Origin: an uncultured Bacilli bacterium
Lineage (GTDB): Bacteria; Bacillota_I; Bacilli_A; RF39; UBA660
DNA: 64,000 bases
Direction of reading: 5' to 3'
Assembly: GCA_944350495.1 (NCBI GenBank)
Contig: CALVOZ010000005.1
Span: forward strand, 1 to 64,000
The notes beneath the pieces were generated by a model. It saw only the letters and a list, made by a program, of their open reading frames with translations, did not search any database and was not told the origin of the DNA. The position numbers were made by a program, and so were the translations under genes. Of the stretch, positions 7,596 to 18,894 are shown piece after piece (the stretch's first letter is position 1; each line of letters begins with the position of its first letter).

Positions 7596-10500
7596 GTGGC
7601 TTATACAGTTAGAAAAACAGGAGATTATCGTGAAAGAAGAGATTACGGTAAGACAAAAAATGCAATTGAACTAAATAACTTACTAGAAATTCAAAAAAAG
7701 TCATATGATTGGTTTATGACTGAAGGAATAAATGAAGTATTTGAAGATATTTTTCCAGTAGAAAGTTTTACTGGAAATTTGACATTGGAATTTGGCGAAT
7801 ACTCATTTGAAGAGCCTAGATACTCAATAAAGGGTTGCAAGGACAGATATGCAACATATGCTGCACCATTGAAGGTTCAAGCTAGATTATTTAACCATGA
7901 AACTGGAGAGGTAAAAGAACAAGAAATCTATTTAGGGGATATGCCTATAATGACTGAAAGTGGTACTTTCGTTATTAATGGAGCAGAACGTGTAATTGTG
8001 TCACAATTAGTTCGTTCACCTAGTGCATACTACGGTAGAGATATTGACAAGAAAAACGGTAAAAGTATTATTACTTCTCAAATTATTCCAACACGTGGTA
8101 CTTGGTTAGAGTATGAAACAGACGCTAGAGATGTAATCTATGTTCGCATAGATCGTACTCGTAAAGTTCCAATTACTACATTATTAAGAGCATTAGGATT
8201 ATCTAATGATGCTGATATTATTGATCTTTTTGGCGAAGATGAATATCTTATTCGTACAATTGAAAAAGATGCCAACAAAAATACTGATGAATCATTAATT
8301 GATATTCATTCAAAATTAAGACCAGGTGAACCATCTACATTAGATAGTGCTAAAAACCAATTAATTTCAAGATTTTTTGATTCATTCCGTTACGATTTAG
8401 CTAAAGTTGGACGTTACAAATTTAATAAGAAGTTAAATGTAACTGAAAGATTATTAGGCTGTCGTTTAGCTGAAACAATTAAAGTTGGTAATGAAGTTAT
8501 TGCTAACGAGGGCGATGTTATTACTAAAGAATTATTAGAAAAATTAAAACCAGTATTTGCAGATGGATACGGTGTTAAAGAGGCTTTAATTAATGAAGAA
8601 TTAGATTCATATAATAAAGTTCAAGTTGTTAAAGTATACTCTAATAAAAATCCAGAAAAAGTAGTTTACATTATCGGAAATGATCAAAGTATTGATTTAA
8701 AACGTTTAACTATTTCTGATGTTTATGCGTCTGTATCATATTATTTAAATTTACACGAAGGAATTGGTAACTTCGATGAAATCGATCATTTATCAAATCG
8801 TCGTGTTCGCCAAGTAGGAGAACTTTTACAAAATCAATTTAGAGTTGGTATTAGCCGTATTGAAAGAGTTATACGTGATCGTATGTCAACTCAAGATATT
8901 ACAGAAGTTACTCCAAAAACTTTGATAAACATTAGACCACTTACTGCAGCAATTAAAGAGTTCTTTGGCAGTAGCCAATTATCTCAATTCATGGATCAAA
9001 CAAATCCAATTGCTGAGTTAGCTAACAAGAGAAGGTTGTCTTCTTTAGGCCCTGGTGGGTTATCGAGAGATAGAGCAGGTATGGAGGTTCGTGACGTTAA
9101 TCCATCTCACTATGGTAGATTATGTCCTATTGAATCACCAGAAGGACCAAATATCGGTTTGATTACTGCTTTAGCTAGTTATGCAAAAATTAATGATTAC
9201 GGATTCATCATGACTCCATATCGTAAAGTCATTGATGGTAAATTAACTGATGAAATAGTTTATATGACTGCTGATGAAGAGTTAGATTATCATATTTCAC
9301 AAGCTACAGTTAATTTAACTGATGACGATAGATTTGCTGATGAAAGAGTTCCAGTTCGTTATCGTGGTGAGAACTTAATGATCTATTCTAAAGATGTAGA
9401 TTATATGGATGTTTCAAGTCAACAAGTTGTATCTATTACAACAGCCGGTATTCCATTCCTTGAACACGATGATGGAAAAAGAGCCTTGATGGGTTCCAAT
9501 ATGCAACGTCAAGCAATTCCGTTATTAAAACCAGAAGCACCAATTGTTGGTACTGGTATTGAATCTATTTCAGCTAGGGATTCAGGTGCTGTTATTGCAG
9601 CTAAAGCTGATGGTATTGTTGATTATGCTGATGCCAAAAAAATAATTGTTAAAACTAAAGGCGGAATGGATACATATTATTTAAATGGGTATGATCGTAG
9701 TAACGCTGGTACTTGCTATCACCAAGTTCCAATTGTTAGAACAGGCGATAAAGTAAAGAAAGATCAAATCATTGCTGATGGCCCAAGTACAGAATTAGGT
9801 GAAATGGCCTTAGGTAAAAATGTTAGAGTTGCGTTTATGAACTTTAACGGTTATAACTATGAAGATGCGATTATTTTAAATGAAAGATTAGTTAGAGATG
9901 ACGTTTATACATCTATTCATATTCAAGATTATCAAATCGAATGTCGTGACACTAAATTAGGACCAGAGGAATTTACAAGAGATATTCCAAACGTAAGTGA
10001 AGAAAATCGTAAAAACTTAGACGAAAACGGTATTATTGCTATTGGTACTGAGGTTCGTGATGATGATATTTTAGTTGGTAAAGTAACTCCAAAAGGAATT
10101 GCAGAATTAACTAGTGAAGAAAAATTATTACATGCTATCTTTGGTGAGAAAACTCGTGAAGTTAGAGATACATCACTTCGTGTTCCACATGGTGGTGGTG
10201 GTATTGTTCATGACATTAAGATCTTTACTAAAGAAGATACAGACGAATTACCAGCTGGTGTATCTAAAATCATTCGTGTTTATATAGCACAAAAACGTAA
10301 AATTACAGTTGGAGATAAAATGGCTGGACGCCATGGTAACAAAGGTGTTATTTCATTAGTATTACCTAGTGAAGATATGCCATATACAGCAGATGGTGAA
10401 CCGGTAGATATTTTACTTAACCCACTAGGTGTTCCATCTCGTATGAACATTGGTCAAATCCTAGAAATGCATTTAGGTGCAGCTGCAAAAAAATTAGGAA

Positions 10501-11276
10501 TCTATGTAGCTACTCCAGTATTTAGTGGTGCTACTAGAGAAGAAATTATTGATGCGTTAAGAGAAGCTGGTTTAGATGAAGACGGTAAAACTGTCTTATA
10601 TGATGGTCGAACAGGTGAGCCATTTGATAACCGTGTAAGTATTGGTACTATGTATATGATTAAATTACACCACATGGTTGATGATAAGTTACATGCTCGT
10701 TCAACTGGACCATACAGTTTAGTTACACAACAACCACTTGGTGGTAAAGCTCAATTTGGTGGGCAAAGATTTGGAGAAATGGAAGTTTGGGCATTATATG
10801 CATATGGTGCCGCTCATGTACTTCGAGAAATGATGACAATTAAATCAGATGACGTTGTAGGACGTGTTAAAGTTTATGAGTCAATTGTTAAGGGGACACC
10901 AATTCCAAGTTCAGGTATTCCAGAATCATTTAGAGTATTAATTAAAGAGTTCCAAGCTTTAGGACTTGATATTACAGTATTAAACGAGAATGGAAACTTT
11001 GCTGAACTTAAAGATTTAGAAGAATCAGATAAAGATTCAACTTCTGATATAGATGATGTAGATAAAAAGGTAGATTCTTCTTTAGTTACTGAAGGATCTG
11101 ATGATGAAATTTTTGAAGATTACGAAGATGCCTTCGCAGATGATGATTATGAAGATGATGAAATCGAATACGAAGATGAAAATGACGAAGATGATGAATT
11201 TGAAGATGATATAGATGAAGAGTACTTTGATGCTTCAGAAGAAGAATTAAAAGAATTGGAAGGAGATGACAAATAA
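7596..11276 (+). CDS. rpoB: DNA-directed RNA polymerase subunit beta
   Basis: 1226 residues. All conserved regions are present, including the rifampicin-pocket stretch around residues 457-485 and the switch/hybrid-binding blocks toward the C-terminus ([19 protein letters not shown]). Start is GTG at 7596 after GGGGTG. Two oddities stand out. The residue equivalent to E. coli His526 is Asn477, a state linked to rifampicin insensitivity in Mollicutes. And the protein ends in a tail of about 90 residues (1137-1226), roughly half Asp/Glu, longer than the acidic tail of Bacillus RpoB. The stop overlaps the rpoC start by one base. Confidence 0.99.
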   Translation: MAYTVRKTGDYRERRDYGKTKNAIELNNLLEIQKKSYDWFMTEGINEVFEDIFPVESFTGNLTLEFGEYSFEEPRYSIKGCKDRYATYAAPLKVQARLFNHETGEVKEQEIYLGDMPIMTESGTFVINGAERVIVSQLVRSPSAYYGRDIDKKNGKSIITSQIIPTRGTWLEYETDARDVIYVRIDRTRKVPITTLLRALGLSNDADIIDLFGEDEYLIRTIEKDANKNTDESLIDIHSKLRPGEPSTLDSAKNQLISRFFDSFRYDLAKVGRYKFNKKLNVTERLLGCRLAETIKVGNEVIANEGDVITKELLEKLKPVFADGYGVKEALINEELDSYNKVQVVKVYSNKNPEKVVYIIGNDQSIDLKRLTISDVYASVSYYLNLHEGIGNFDEIDHLSNRRVRQVGELLQNQFRVGISRIERVIRDRMSTQDITEVTPKTLINIRPLTAAIKEFFGSSQLSQFMDQTNPIAELANKRRLSSLGPGGLSRDRAGMEVRDVNPSHYGRLCPIESPEGPNIGLITALASYAKINDYGFIMTPYRKVIDGKLTDEIVYMTADEELDYHISQATVNLTDDDRFADERVPVRYRGENLMIYSKDVDYMDVSSQQVVSITTAGIPFLEHDDGKRALMGSNMQRQAIPLLKPEAPIVGTGIESISARDSGAVIAAKADGIVDYADAKKIIVKTKGGMDTYYLNGYDRSNAGTCYHQVPIVRTGDKVKKDQIIADGPSTELGEMALGKNVRVAFMNFNGYNYEDAIILNERLVRDDVYTSIHIQDYQIECRDTKLGPEEFTRDIPNVSEENRKNLDENGIIAIGTEVRDDDILVGKVTPKGIAELTSEEKLLHAIFGEKTREVRDTSLRVPHGGGGIVHDIKIFTKEDTDELPAGVSKIIRVYIAQKRKITVGDKMAGRHGNKGVISLVLPSEDMPYTADGEPVDILLNPLGVPSRMNIGQILEMHLGAAAKKLGIYVATPVFSGATREEIIDALREAGLDEDGKTVLYDGRTGEPFDNRVSIGTMYMIKLHHMVDDKLHARSTGPYSLVTQQPLGGKAQFGGQRFGEMEVWALYAYGAAHVLREMMTIKSDDVVGRVKVYESIVKGTPIPSSGIPESFRVLIKEFQALGLDITVLNENGNFAELKDLEESDKDSTSDIDDVDKKVDSSLVTEGSDDEIFEDYEDAFADDDYEDDEIEYEDENDEDDEFEDDIDEEYFDASEEELKELEGDDK

Positions 11277-14200
11277 TGGATGTTAACAATTTTGAAGGTT
11301 TAAAAATTGGAATCGCATCTCCTGAAAAAATACGTTCATGGTCATATGGAGAGGTTAAAAAAGCTGAAACTATCAATTATCGTACTTTAAAAGCAGAACG
11401 TGATGGTTTATTCTGTGAGAAAATTTTCGGACCTACTAAGGACTTTGAATGTGCTTGTGGAAAATATAAAAGACTAAGATATAAAAATATAATATGTGAT
11501 AGATGTGGAGTAGAGGTAACTCGTTCTAAAGTTAGACGTGAACGTATGGGACATATCGAGTTAGCTACTCCTGTATCTCATATTTGGTTCTTTAAAGGTG
11601 TTCCATCTCGTATGGGATTAGTGCTAGACATGAGTCCAAGAGACCTTGAGGAAGTATTATATTTCGTATCTTATGTAGTATTAGACCCAGGACCTGCTCC
11701 ACTAGAGAAAAAGCAAACTATAAGTGATAGAGAATATCGTGCATACTATGAAAAATATGGAAACAGTTTCCGTGTTGGAATGGGTGCAGAGGCTATTAAA
11801 GAATTATTAATGGGAGTTGACTTACAAAAAGAAGTTGACACTATTAAGAAAGAAATTGAATCTATTAAAGATTCATCAAGTCAAAAACGTATAAGATTAA
11901 TTAAAAGATTAGACATTTTAAATGCTTTCCTAGAATCTGGTAACAAACCAGAATGGATGATTTTAGATGCTCTACCAGTAATTCCACCAGAGTTAAGACC
12001 AATGATTCAATTGGATGGTGGAAGATTTGCAACATCTGATTTAAATGATTTGTATAGACGTGTTATTAACCGTAATAATCGTTTAAAAAAATTAATGGAA
12101 TTAGGTGCTCCATCAATTATTATTCAAAACGAAAAGCGTATGTTACAAGAGGCTGTAGATGCTTTATTTGATAATGGTAGAAGAGGACGTAATATAACTG
12201 GTGCTGGAAATAGACCATTAAAATCATTAAGTAGTATGTTAAAAGGAAAACAAGGTCGTTTCCGTCAAAACTTACTAGGCAAACGTGTTGACTATTCTGG
12301 CCGTTCAGTTATTGTTGTAGGACCAAATTTAAAAATGTATGAATGTGGTATTCCTAAGGAAATGGCTTTGGAATTATTTAAACCACATGTTATAAATGGT
12401 TTAGTTCAAAAAGAAATAGCAAGCAATATTAAAGTTGCTAAGAAAATGATTGAAAATCAAGATCCAAGAGTATGGGATGTAGTTGAAGAGAAAATAAAAG
12501 AACACCCTGTAATGCTTAACCGCGCCCCAACTTTACATAGACTTGGTATTCAAGCATTTGAACCAAAATTAATTGAAGGACGTAGTATTAGACTTCATCC
12601 ACTTGTTTGTGCAGCATTTAACGCTGACTTTGATGGAGACCAAATGGCTGTACACGTTCCTATTACAGAAGAAGCTCAAGCTGAAGCAAGAATCTTAATG
12701 TTAGGTGCTAATAACATTTTGAAACCATCAGATGGTAAACCAATCGTTACACCAGGACAAGATATGGTATTAGGTAACTACTATATTACAATTGAAAAAG
12801 CTGGAGCTAAAGGGGAAGGCAGAGTATTCAAAAGCCCAGATGAAGCCTTAATGGCTTATGAGAGACGTGAATTAACATTACATTCAAGAATTGCTCTTCC
12901 AGTAAATTCATTTAAACATAAGATTTTTCCAGATAACTATTTAGATAAATATTTAGTTACAACTGTTGGTAAAATTTTATTCAATGAAATATTCCCAGAT
13001 ACATTCCAATATATTAATGATGGAACAAGTGAAAATATTGAAAAAATAACTCCGTCTAAGTATTTCTTAGAAAGAGGTACAAATATTCCAGAAGCAATTG
13101 CTAAAATGGAATTAGTTCCTGCATTTGCTAAGGGAGTTTTAACGAAATTAATCGCCCAAATTTATAAGCGCTATCAAACAACAGAAACTTCAATTATGCT
13201 TGATAAGTTAAAAGATTTAGGATTTAAATATTCAACAATTTCTGGTATTAGTATTGCAATTAGTGATATTAAACCATCTGTTAAGAAACATGAAATTGTT
13301 GCCGAAGCACAAAACTTAGTTGACCAAGTAAATAAACAATTTAAACGTGGTTTAATTACTGATGATGAAAGATATCAAAAAGTAATTTCTATTTGGACAA
13401 ATGCTAAGAGTCAAGTTACTAAAGAACTTGAAGAAATGGTTAAAGAAGATAAAGATAATCCAATCTGTATCATGATGACTTCAAAAGCTCGTGGTGATAT
13501 GGGTTCATATACACAATTAGTTGGTATGCGTGGATTATTTGGTAAACCAAATGGTAAATCTGAAGAAATCCCAGTTATTTCATCATTCAGTGATGGTGTA
13601 ACAATTAATGAATTCTTCTTATCTACTCACGGTGCTCGTAAAGGTGCCGTAGATACGGCCTTAAAGACAGCTGATGCTGGATATTTAACAAGACGTTTAG
13701 TTGACGTTGCTCAAGACATTATTGTTAAATCTGAAGATTGTGGTACTGAAAATGGCGTGCTTGTTGAAGCATTTATTAATGAAAAAGATGGTACTGTAGT
13801 TGAATCATTACACGATCGTATTGTTGGACGTTTTACAAGTAAAAAAGTTATTAATCCAGAAACAAAAGAAACAATTTGTGAAAGAAATACTTATATTACT
13901 GAAAATTTGGCTGATAAGATAATCGCCGCAGGAATAACAAGAGTACCTATTCGTACAGTACTTACTTGTAAAGAGGAACATGGTGTATGTTGCAAATGCT
14001 ATGGACGTAATCTTGCAACTGGTACCTTAGTTGAAGAAGGAGAAGCTGTTGGTATTATGGCTGCACAATCTATTGGTGAACCAGGTACTCAATTAACCAT
14101 GAGAACATTCAACACAGGTGGAGTTGCTGGAGATGATATTACTCAAGGTTTACCTCGTGTTCAAGAATTATTTGAATCACGTAATCCTAAGGGTAAAGCT

Positions 14201-14911
14201 ACAATTTCAGAAATTAATGGTGTTGTAAGCGAAATCGAAGAAGGAAATGGAAACTTTGTTGTTTATGTTAAGAATGATGTTGATACTAAAAAGTACACTA
14301 CTCATTATGGCGTAAAATTATGTGTTGAAAAAGGTCAAGAAATTAAAGCTGGAGATAAAATTACATTTGGAGCAATTAATCCAAAAGAATTATTAGCTGT
14401 TACTGACCCAATTACAACTCAGCAATATATCTTATTAGAAGTTCAAAAAGTTTATCGCTCTCAAGGTGTTGATATTAGTGATAAACACGTTGAAATAATT
14501 GCTAAACGTATGATTTCTAAAATTAAAATTATTAATTCTGGTGATTCTTATTTCTTACCAGGAACAATGGTAAATTACAATAAGTTTACTAGTGAAAACC
14601 AAAACTTAATTATTGAAGGTAAGGTTCCAGCTAAAGGTATTCCAGTATTATTAGGTATAACTAAAGCATCGCTAGAAACAGATTCATTCTTATCTGCCGC
14701 ATCATTCCAAGAAACAACAAGAATCTTAACTGATGCTGCTATTCATGGTAAGGTTGACCATTTATTAGGTCTTAAGGAAAATGTTTTATTAGGTAAGTTA
14801 ATTCCTGCAGGTACAGGAGCTAAAAAGTATCGTAAAGCTGAATATTCTTTAGCACTTGATAATCTTAAGGAAGAACCATTAGAAGCATTAGAGCAAGAAT
14901 TAATAGATTAA
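11276..14911 (+). CDS. rpoC: DNA-directed RNA polymerase subunit beta'
   Basis: 1211 residues, the compact Bacillota form. The N-terminal zinc finger uses Cys59, Cys61, Cys74 and Cys77. The catalytic magnesium loop NADFDGDQ carries Asp451, Asp453 and Asp455. A second zinc site ([16 protein letters not shown] region) and the trigger-loop region are present. The start codon overlaps the rpoB stop, so the two are coupled. A strong terminator closes the unit. Confidence 0.99.
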   Translation: MDVNNFEGLKIGIASPEKIRSWSYGEVKKAETINYRTLKAERDGLFCEKIFGPTKDFECACGKYKRLRYKNIICDRCGVEVTRSKVRRERMGHIELATPVSHIWFFKGVPSRMGLVLDMSPRDLEEVLYFVSYVVLDPGPAPLEKKQTISDREYRAYYEKYGNSFRVGMGAEAIKELLMGVDLQKEVDTIKKEIESIKDSSSQKRIRLIKRLDILNAFLESGNKPEWMILDALPVIPPELRPMIQLDGGRFATSDLNDLYRRVINRNNRLKKLMELGAPSIIIQNEKRMLQEAVDALFDNGRRGRNITGAGNRPLKSLSSMLKGKQGRFRQNLLGKRVDYSGRSVIVVGPNLKMYECGIPKEMALELFKPHVINGLVQKEIASNIKVAKKMIENQDPRVWDVVEEKIKEHPVMLNRAPTLHRLGIQAFEPKLIEGRSIRLHPLVCAAFNADFDGDQMAVHVPITEEAQAEARILMLGANNILKPSDGKPIVTPGQDMVLGNYYITIEKAGAKGEGRVFKSPDEALMAYERRELTLHSRIALPVNSFKHKIFPDNYLDKYLVTTVGKILFNEIFPDTFQYINDGTSENIEKITPSKYFLERGTNIPEAIAKMELVPAFAKGVLTKLIAQIYKRYQTTETSIMLDKLKDLGFKYSTISGISIAISDIKPSVKKHEIVAEAQNLVDQVNKQFKRGLITDDERYQKVISIWTNAKSQVTKELEEMVKEDKDNPICIMMTSKARGDMGSYTQLVGMRGLFGKPNGKSEEIPVISSFSDGVTINEFFLSTHGARKGAVDTALKTADAGYLTRRLVDVAQDIIVKSEDCGTENGVLVEAFINEKDGTVVESLHDRIVGRFTSKKVINPETKETICERNTYITENLADKIIAAGITRVPIRTVLTCKEEHGVCCKCYGRNLATGTLVEEGEAVGIMAAQSIGEPGTQLTMRTFNTGGVAGDDITQGLPRVQELFESRNPKGKATISEINGVVSEIEEGNGNFVVYVKNDVDTKKYTTHYGVKLCVEKGQEIKAGDKITFGAINPKELLAVTDPITTQQYILLEVQKVYRSQGVDISDKHVEIIAKRMISKIKIINSGDSYFLPGTMVNYNKFTSENQNLIIEGKVPAKGIPVLLGITKASLETDSFLSAASFQETTRILTDAAIHGKVDHLLGLKENVLLGKLIPAGTGAKKYRKAEYSLALDNLKEEPLEALEQELID

Positions 14912-14938
14912 AGGTTAGATTATTCTAGCCTTTTTTAT
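14911..14938 (+). terminator. Intrinsic terminator after rpoC
   Basis: Stem 14912-14919 with 14924-14931 (one G-U), a 4-base loop, then a T run. Confidence 0.85.
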
Positions 14939-14986
14939 TGGTATAATAAATAAAAATATGATACAATTATAATGTGGTGATAATAA

Positions 14987-15760
14987 GTGAATAAAAAACG
15001 AATAGAGACATTATTAATTATTTTACTAATTGTGTTTTCTTTAGTTTATTTTGTTATAGATTTTTCAATATTAGCAGTTGTTGTTTTGATTGTATCATGC
15101 GTCTTATTAAAATTCTCTTATCCAATTGAAGGGGATAAGAAGAGTACTAATAATGAAGAATTAAAAGAGGAAGTAAAAAAAATAGAAAATGAGGAAGAGA
15201 CAACCAATGTTGAAGATGTCGCAGTAATTAATTATCCTGATGATTTTGATGAAAAAGAATTTTTAAAGGAAGCTTTTTTATTATACAAAAATATTCAAAC
15301 CGACTTTATGAATTTTGAATATAATAATTTAATGAATGAATTAGGAATTGATATGTATAATCAATATTCTAAACAAATGAAAAGTTTACAAGATAAGAAT
15401 AAACAAGCTGTTAGAGTAAATATTAATCTTGATAAAATTCAAACAGAATCTTTTGTGCAAGAAAAAGATTGTTATAAAGCAGTAATCAATATGGCTGTCT
15501 CTGAAGATAAATATATGAAAGGTATATCGGAAGCTTTTAGATTGACATCAGCTCGAGTTAGATATGAAAGCTGTTATAGTATTACAATGGTAAAAAGGCA
15601 TAAAAAGAAAATTGTTCGTAAATGTTATAATTGTAATGAAAAGATTCAAGGCAATCCTTCAAAATGTCCAATGTGTAATGCTATGCTTTTAGAGACAATA
15701 GATAATTGGATTATAGTTGATTTAAAATTAGTTTGCAGTCATTCAAAAAAGGAATCATAA
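14987..15760 (+). CDS. Tim44-like domain membrane protein with C-terminal zinc ribbon
   Basis: 257 residues. Two closely spaced transmembrane helices (about 7-45) are followed by a Glu/Lys-rich linker. A folded region from about 85 resembles Tim44-like domains (FLKEAFLLYKNIQTDFMNFE). Near the C-terminus CYNC and CPMC form a zinc ribbon, followed by a final strand with DNWIIVDL. Function is unknown. The same Tim44-like plus zinc-ribbon plan recurs in the 57700-58710 gene. Start is GTG at 14987 after GGTGA. The gene is convergent with the radical SAM gene downstream; their last bases overlap within a shared terminator. Confidence 0.6.
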   Translation: MNKKRIETLLIILLIVFSLVYFVIDFSILAVVVLIVSCVLLKFSYPIEGDKKSTNNEELKEEVKKIENEEETTNVEDVAVINYPDDFDEKEFLKEAFLLYKNIQTDFMNFEYNNLMNELGIDMYNQYSKQMKSLQDKNKQAVRVNINLDKIQTESFVQEKDCYKAVINMAVSEDKYMKGISEAFRLTSARVRYESCYSITMVKRHKKKIVRKCYNCNEKIQGNPSKCPMCNAMLLETIDNWIIVDLKLVCSHSKKES

Positions 15761-15776
15761 GATTCCTTTTATTTTT
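15745..15776. terminator. Bidirectional terminator between convergent genes
   Basis: A 10-bp perfect stem (15747-15756 with 15761-15770) with A and T tracts on the two sides. It spans both stop codons. Confidence 0.85.
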
Positions 15777-16693
15777 ATTCCTTGATATGAATTTCTTCTT
15801 ACCATTTCTTTATCAATATCATTTAAAATTGTAACTTTTTTTATAAGCCAATTTGGTTCAATTAAATCATCAACTTTTGGATCTCCAGTAATTCTATTAA
15901 TGACAATCTCAGGTCTTAAATATTCTAATTGGTCACAAACTATATTGATGTATTCTTCTCTTGATAATGTTTTAAATTTCTCTTGTTCATAAATTTTAGC
16001 TAATTTAGTATTTTTTAAAATTGATAACATATGAATTTTTATTCCCTGAATATCTAATGTATTTAAGTATTTAACTGTCTCTATCATCATTTCTTTTGTT
16101 TCATATGGTAATCCATTAATGATGTGAACAACCACGTTTATATTATGTTTTCTTAATTTTTTTACCATGTCTTCAAAACATTTTAATGTGTGACAACGAT
16201 TAATTAATCTTGAGGTATTTTCGTGGATTGTTTGAAGTCCTAATTCTACAGTTAAATAAGTATTTTTATTTAATTTTGCTAAATAATTTAAACATTCTTC
16301 ACTAATTGCATCGGGACGTGTTGCTATGGATAAACCAACGACATTATCTAATTTTAAAATAGTTTCATATTTTTCTTTTAAAACATCTAAAGGAGCATAA
16401 GTGTTAGTGTGAGCTTGAAAGTAGCCTATATATTTAGCGTTTGGCCATTTTTTTAACATCATATCTTTTATCTTATTAAATTGAGTTACAAGATCATCTT
16501 TACTGTCACCAGCATATTCACCACTGCCAAGATTAGAACAGTAAATGCAGCCACCACGGCCAACAGTACCATCAATATTTGGGCAAGTAAAACCCGCGTT
16601 TAAACTTACTTTAAAAACCTTTGAATTAAATTTATATTTATAAAAATAATCCAATGTATGATAACGTTTATTTGAGAAGGTATATTTAAACAT
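15755..16693 (-). CDS. TIGR01212-family radical SAM protein (YtqA-like)
   Basis: 312 residues. Near the N-terminus the cluster-binding cysteines occur as CPNIDGTVGRGGCIYC, the expanded motif typical of the YtqA/YhcC group rather than plain CX3CX2C. A TIM-barrel core follows with GLQTIHENT and HIINGLPYET. The biochemical role of this family is not established. It is transcribed toward the Tim44-like gene and shares a terminator with it. Confidence 0.88.
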   Translation of the reverse strand: MFKYTFSNKRYHTLDYFYKYKFNSKVFKVSLNAGFTCPNIDGTVGRGGCIYCSNLGSGEYAGDSKDDLVTQFNKIKDMMLKKWPNAKYIGYFQAHTNTYAPLDVLKEKYETILKLDNVVGLSIATRPDAISEECLNYLAKLNKNTYLTVELGLQTIHENTSRLINRCHTLKCFEDMVKKLRKHNINVVVHIINGLPYETKEMMIETVKYLNTLDIQGIKIHMLSILKNTKLAKIYEQEKFKTLSREEYINIVCDQLEYLRPEIVINRITGDPKVDDLIEPNWLIKKVTILNDIDKEMVRRNSYQGIKIKGIL

Positions 16694-16747
16694 ATAATCA
16701 CCTGTTAAGTATTATACATTAAATTGCCAAAATAATAAAATAAATAA

Positions 16748-16776
16748 TTAACTAATGTGTCGTTTTTTGTTATAAT
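16748..16776 (+). promoter_or_regulatory. Probable promoter for the permease operon
   Basis: TTAACT at 16748-16753, a 17-bp spacer, TATAAT at 16771-16776. Confidence 0.5.
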
Positions 16777-16793
16777 TATTAAGGAGGTAAGGT

Positions 16794-18251
16794 ATGAAAA
16801 AAAATAGTTTATTAAAAGCAATTGGATTTGTGGTAATTATTTTTATGATATTAACTTGGTTAATACCAACTAGTTTATTTGTAGATGGCCAATTCGTGAA
16901 TAATGGCTATAATCCAATGGGTTTATTTGATTTAATAAAATTACCTTTTGAATTTTTTAACTGGAGTAATATGAGTAAGATTTTACTAGAAGATGGAATA
17001 TCGGTCGAATTAGTAAGTTATACAGGTATTGTTTTAGCTTTACTTTCAATAGGTGTATTTTATAAGGTAATTAATAAAACAGGTGCATATGGTAACTTGG
17101 TAGAAAGAATTACAATCAATTTTAAAAATAATGAAAGTTTATTAATAATTATTTCAATAGTTTTATTTACTTTATTATCATCATTAACAGGATTAACTTT
17201 ATTATTATTTTTATTTGTTCCATTTGTAATTACATTGTTAATTAAAGCTAAATTTTCAAGAATGATTGCATTAGCTTCAACTGTATTACCAATTTTAGTT
17301 GGTCGTGCATGTTCAATAACCGGTTGGGATATTGCTGGAGTTAATAATGTTGTCTATGGTATATCTTGGAGCGAAAATTTAATTTTTAAAATACTTTTAT
17401 TAATTATTTTTATAGGATTGTTAATTACTTATGTACTTATGGCAAAAAGCCCAAGTGATGACTCTAACGAAGATCCTATGTATGATAAATTTATAAAAAA
17501 AGATAAGAAAGTAGCGCCATTATTAGTTTTAGTTAGTATATTTACTTTGATTTTTGCTATATGTATGTATAATTGGTATTATATATTTGATAGTAGTGCT
17601 GTAACTAATGCCTATAGATCTATTATGTCTAACACTATTTCTAATTATCCATTTGTAAAAAATATATTTGGTGGGTTAGACACTTTTGGTTATTGGACTG
17701 GATTTAGTATGAGTTCAATACTATTAATAATGTCATTAATGATAAGTTTTACATATTCACTTACTTTTGAAGATTTAAAAGATGCGTTCAAAAGTGGAAT
17801 TAAAGGAATGGCTAGACCCGCTATTTATATTGTTTTAGCTAGTGTTATTATGACGTTTATTAATTATAATGTTTATTCATTAGCTAACAGTGCATCTATA
17901 TTTAATACAATAACAGGTTGGATAAATGAAAATGTCACATTTAAAACTATGCCTTTTTCATCATTAGTATCTGGTATATATAGTTTTTTTATTAATGATT
18001 ATTCAGCAATTGCATTGCAAACAGTAGATGTTATAAATGTTTATACTGCTGGTACTCAAAGTTTAGCTGTTTTATGTATTCAAGTATTTTACGGACTTGT
18101 TAGTATAATAACTCCAACTAGTATTTTTCTAGTAGCTGGGTTATCATATTTAGATGTGTCATACAAGAAATGGATATCCTATATTTGGAAATTAATATTA
18201 AGCTTATTTATCCTTTCAATATTAATATTACTTATAATTAGTATTATTTAA
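16794..18251 (+). CDS. YfcC/DcuC-type membrane permease
   Basis: 485 residues with about 11-12 predicted transmembrane helices. The N-terminal segment with TWLIPTSLF, a GVFYKVINKTGAYGNLV segment and a discontinuous helix region around LTGLTLLLFLFVPFV resemble YfcC and C4-dicarboxylate/arginine-type carriers of the ion transporter superfamily. The substrate cannot be told; related proteins are predicted to move amino acids or dicarboxylates. AAGGAGG precedes the ATG. The stop overlaps the next gene by one base, suggesting an operon with the YgjP and M23 genes. Confidence 0.6.
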   Translation: MKKNSLLKAIGFVVIIFMILTWLIPTSLFVDGQFVNNGYNPMGLFDLIKLPFEFFNWSNMSKILLEDGISVELVSYTGIVLALLSIGVFYKVINKTGAYGNLVERITINFKNNESLLIIISIVLFTLLSSLTGLTLLLFLFVPFVITLLIKAKFSRMIALASTVLPILVGRACSITGWDIAGVNNVVYGISWSENLIFKILLLIIFIGLLITYVLMAKSPSDDSNEDPMYDKFIKKDKKVAPLLVLVSIFTLIFAICMYNWYYIFDSSAVTNAYRSIMSNTISNYPFVKNIFGGLDTFGYWTGFSMSSILLIMSLMISFTYSLTFEDLKDAFKSGIKGMARPAIYIVLASVIMTFINYNVYSLANSASIFNTITGWINENVTFKTMPFSSLVSGIYSFFINDYSAIALQTVDVINVYTAGTQSLAVLCIQVFYGLVSIITPTSIFLVAGLSYLDVSYKKWISYIWKLILSLFILSILILLIISII

Positions 18252-18886
18252 TGAAATATTTAATTGATGGTAAGGAATATGAAGTTGTAATTATAAAAAA
18301 AAGAAATAAGAATTCCTATATTCGTGTTAAAGAAGATCTTAAAATTTATGTTACAACTTCATATTTAAATAATAAAGATTATATAAAAAGAATGTTAGAT
18401 GATAATTATTCTTCTTTAGTTAAAATGATAGAAAAGAGAATTATAAGTAATCAAAAGAATGGAATGTTCTTTTATTTAGGCAAATCTTATGATATAATTG
18501 AAGTATCTATAATGGATAATATTGAAATAGAGGATGGTAAGATTTATACCCAAAGTAAAGCATTGCTTAATAAGTGGTATAAAAAACAAATAGAAACTAT
18601 TTTCAATGAAAGATTCAATTATATATATAGTATTTTTGATGAAAATATCACAAGACCCAAATTAAAAATAAGAGCAATGAAAACGCGGTGGGGTGTATAT
18701 AATAAAAGTAATCATTCGGTAACTTTAAACAGTCATTTAATTGAGTATAGCATTGAAAAATTGGATTATGTTATAATTCATGAGTTGAGCCATATTATAC
18801 ATTTTGATCATTCTGCATCTTTTTGGCAATTGGTAGCAAAATATTGTCCAAATTATAAGAAGATAAGAAAAGAATTAAAAGAATAG
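18251..18886 (+). CDS. YgjP-type M48-like metallopeptidase domain protein
   Basis: 211 residues. The C-terminal half contains RWGVYNKS and the zinc motif HELSH (His177, Glu178, His181), with a further His at about 187 before ASFW, the usual YgjP (DUF45) signature. The N-terminal beta-rich part is also typical. No transmembrane segment or signal is visible, so it is probably cytoplasmic. Members often neighbour restriction or stress genes, but here it lies between a permease and an envelope M23 peptidase, so the substrate is unknown. Confidence 0.88.
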   Translation: MKYLIDGKEYEVVIIKKRNKNSYIRVKEDLKIYVTTSYLNNKDYIKRMLDDNYSSLVKMIEKRIISNQKNGMFFYLGKSYDIIEVSIMDNIEIEDGKIYTQSKALLNKWYKKQIETIFNERFNYIYSIFDENITRPKLKIRAMKTRWGVYNKSNHSVTLNSHLIEYSIEKLDYVIIHELSHIIHFDHSASFWQLVAKYCPNYKKIRKELKE

Positions 18887-18894
18887 GTGAATAT

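Noticed and set aside
11086-11376. Minus-strand open frame rich in His/Leu over the rpoB end
   Set aside because: It is the antisense shadow of the Asp/Glu codon run in the RpoB acidic tail, with no ribosome binding site and an unlikely composition.
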